From Clostridia bacterium (GTDB taxonomy: Bacteria; Bacillota; Clostridia; Oscillospirales; Oscillospiraceae), in NCBI GenBank assembly GCA_009929315.1, contig SAAS01000005.1:176809-240808 (forward strand): a stretch of 64,000 nucleotides of DNA, written 5' to 3'. The translations under genes were made by a program, and so were the position numbers. How positions within the stretch are numbered: the first letter of the stretch is position 1; each line of letters opens with the position of its first letter. The notes under the pieces were generated by a model. The model was not told the DNA's origin, searched no databases, and saw nothing but the letters and a program-made list of their open reading frames with translations. Positions 62,282 through 64,000 of the stretch are shown here, one piece after another.

Positions 62282-62300
62282 GTTCAAAATATATAAATGA

Positions 62301-63794
<1,494 letters not shown>

Positions 63795-63805
63795 AAACAC
63801 ACATG

Positions 63806-63909
63806 AGGCTGCCGCAACGTATCCACTGCCTTTACGCAGGCGAGAAGTTTAGGTTCTGTTATTCTCCCTGCTAAAAAGCACATCGGATTATTTCGCGGCG
63901 GCGCAGCCT
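63806..63909 (+). other. Possible structured RNA leader or 3' region after guaB
   Basis: AGGCTGC (63806-63812) can pair with GCAGCCT (63903-63909), with a further CCGC/GCGG opportunity, enclosing about 90 nt with a weak CTGC/GCAG hairpin. The arms stand directly before a terminator, which is directly before the next gene's ribosome site. It does not match any riboswitch consensus I know. Confidence 0.3.
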
Positions 63910-63916
63910 GTAAAAT

Positions 63917-63959
63917 ATATCGCAAGAAGATGTTTCGACATCTCTTGCGATATTTTTTT
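63917..63959 (+). terminator. Strong intrinsic terminator between guaB and the next gene
   Basis: A 17 bp stem, ATATCGCAAGAAGATGT and its complement (one unpaired junction), with a TTCG tetraloop, followed by TTTTTTT. It ends about 20 nt before the ribosome site of the next ORF. Confidence 0.92.
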
Positions 63960-63993
63960 ATTCTCACACAGAGACGAAGGGAGGGATTGCAAC

Positions 63994-64000
63994 ATGAGCG
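63994..64000 (+). CDS. Start of a further gene (runs off the window)
   Basis: ATGAGC..., preceded by GGGAGGG (63979-63984) with an 8-9 nt gap. Only two codons are visible, so the product cannot be named. Confidence 0.4.

Overview
The window looks like a chromosomal segment of a spore-forming, Gram-positive anaerobe of the Clostridia, most likely an Oscillospirales/Ruminococcaceae-type lineage (inference). The grounds are strong GGAGG-type ribosome binding sites, sigma-A promoters of TTGACA-17-TATAAT type, a SpoVB/YabM-MazG-HU-RqcP cluster, a DacF-type carboxypeptidase, PurF and PurL of the clostridial type, and operons packed with 1-14 nt overlaps. I see no prophage, insertion sequence, CRISPR array or rRNA. 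It is mostly housekeeping sequence with some unusual local arrangements.

Layout. 1-2.3 kb: the start of a molybdenum hydroxylase (xanthine dehydrogenase-like) operon, divergent from a PucR-family regulator. 2.4-7 kb: tRNA-Ser(CGA), a GDSL esterase, a DUF1836 regulator, a 25-codon small ORF with its own promoter, and a P-type cation ATPase. 7-20 kb: mainly minus-strand housekeeping genes (serA-serC, mtaB, a plus-strand cysteine desulfurase, an AI-2E-type transporter, a P-loop protein, pgi, dacF, rqcP, hup, mazG, a SpoVB-like flippase). 20-26 kb: a soluble histidine-kinase-like protein whose phospho-acceptor His seems to be replaced, tatD, an O-antigen-ligase-type polymerase, and a COG2509-type FAD dehydrogenase.

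26-37.3 kb is a complete-looking purine operon, purE-C-F-M-N-(PurO-type cyclohydrolase)-purH-D-L. The last two steps to IMP are carried by two separate proteins instead of bifunctional PurH. 37.5-38.1 kb holds a small conserved-looking protein and a very basic small ORF with a strong intrinsic terminator inside its reading frame. 38.1-48.5 kb is an arginine/pyrimidine operon, argC-J-B-D-F-carA-carB. Two inverted ARG-box-like sites flank its promoter, and carB is fused in frame to a diaminopimelate epimerase domain with an altered catalytic motif.

49.9-57.5 kb is an unusual minus-strand module: a lipoprotein solute-binding protein with a large extra N-terminal region, two MalF/MalG-type permeases, an HlyD-like adaptor and a two-TM MacB-periplasmic-domain protein. 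No ATPase gene is present. 58-64 kb carries a zinc-dependent phospholipase C-like protein, gap with an operator-like palindrome next to a GntR/UTRA regulator, rpsU with a two-hairpin leader, an OGG-type DNA glycosylase, guaB, and the first codons of a further gene.

A 14-mer, GGTTTACATAATTA or close variants, recurs at eight places in genes and intergenic gaps, far more often than chance would give. I cannot assign it a function. All counts and alignments were made by eye; no searches were run.
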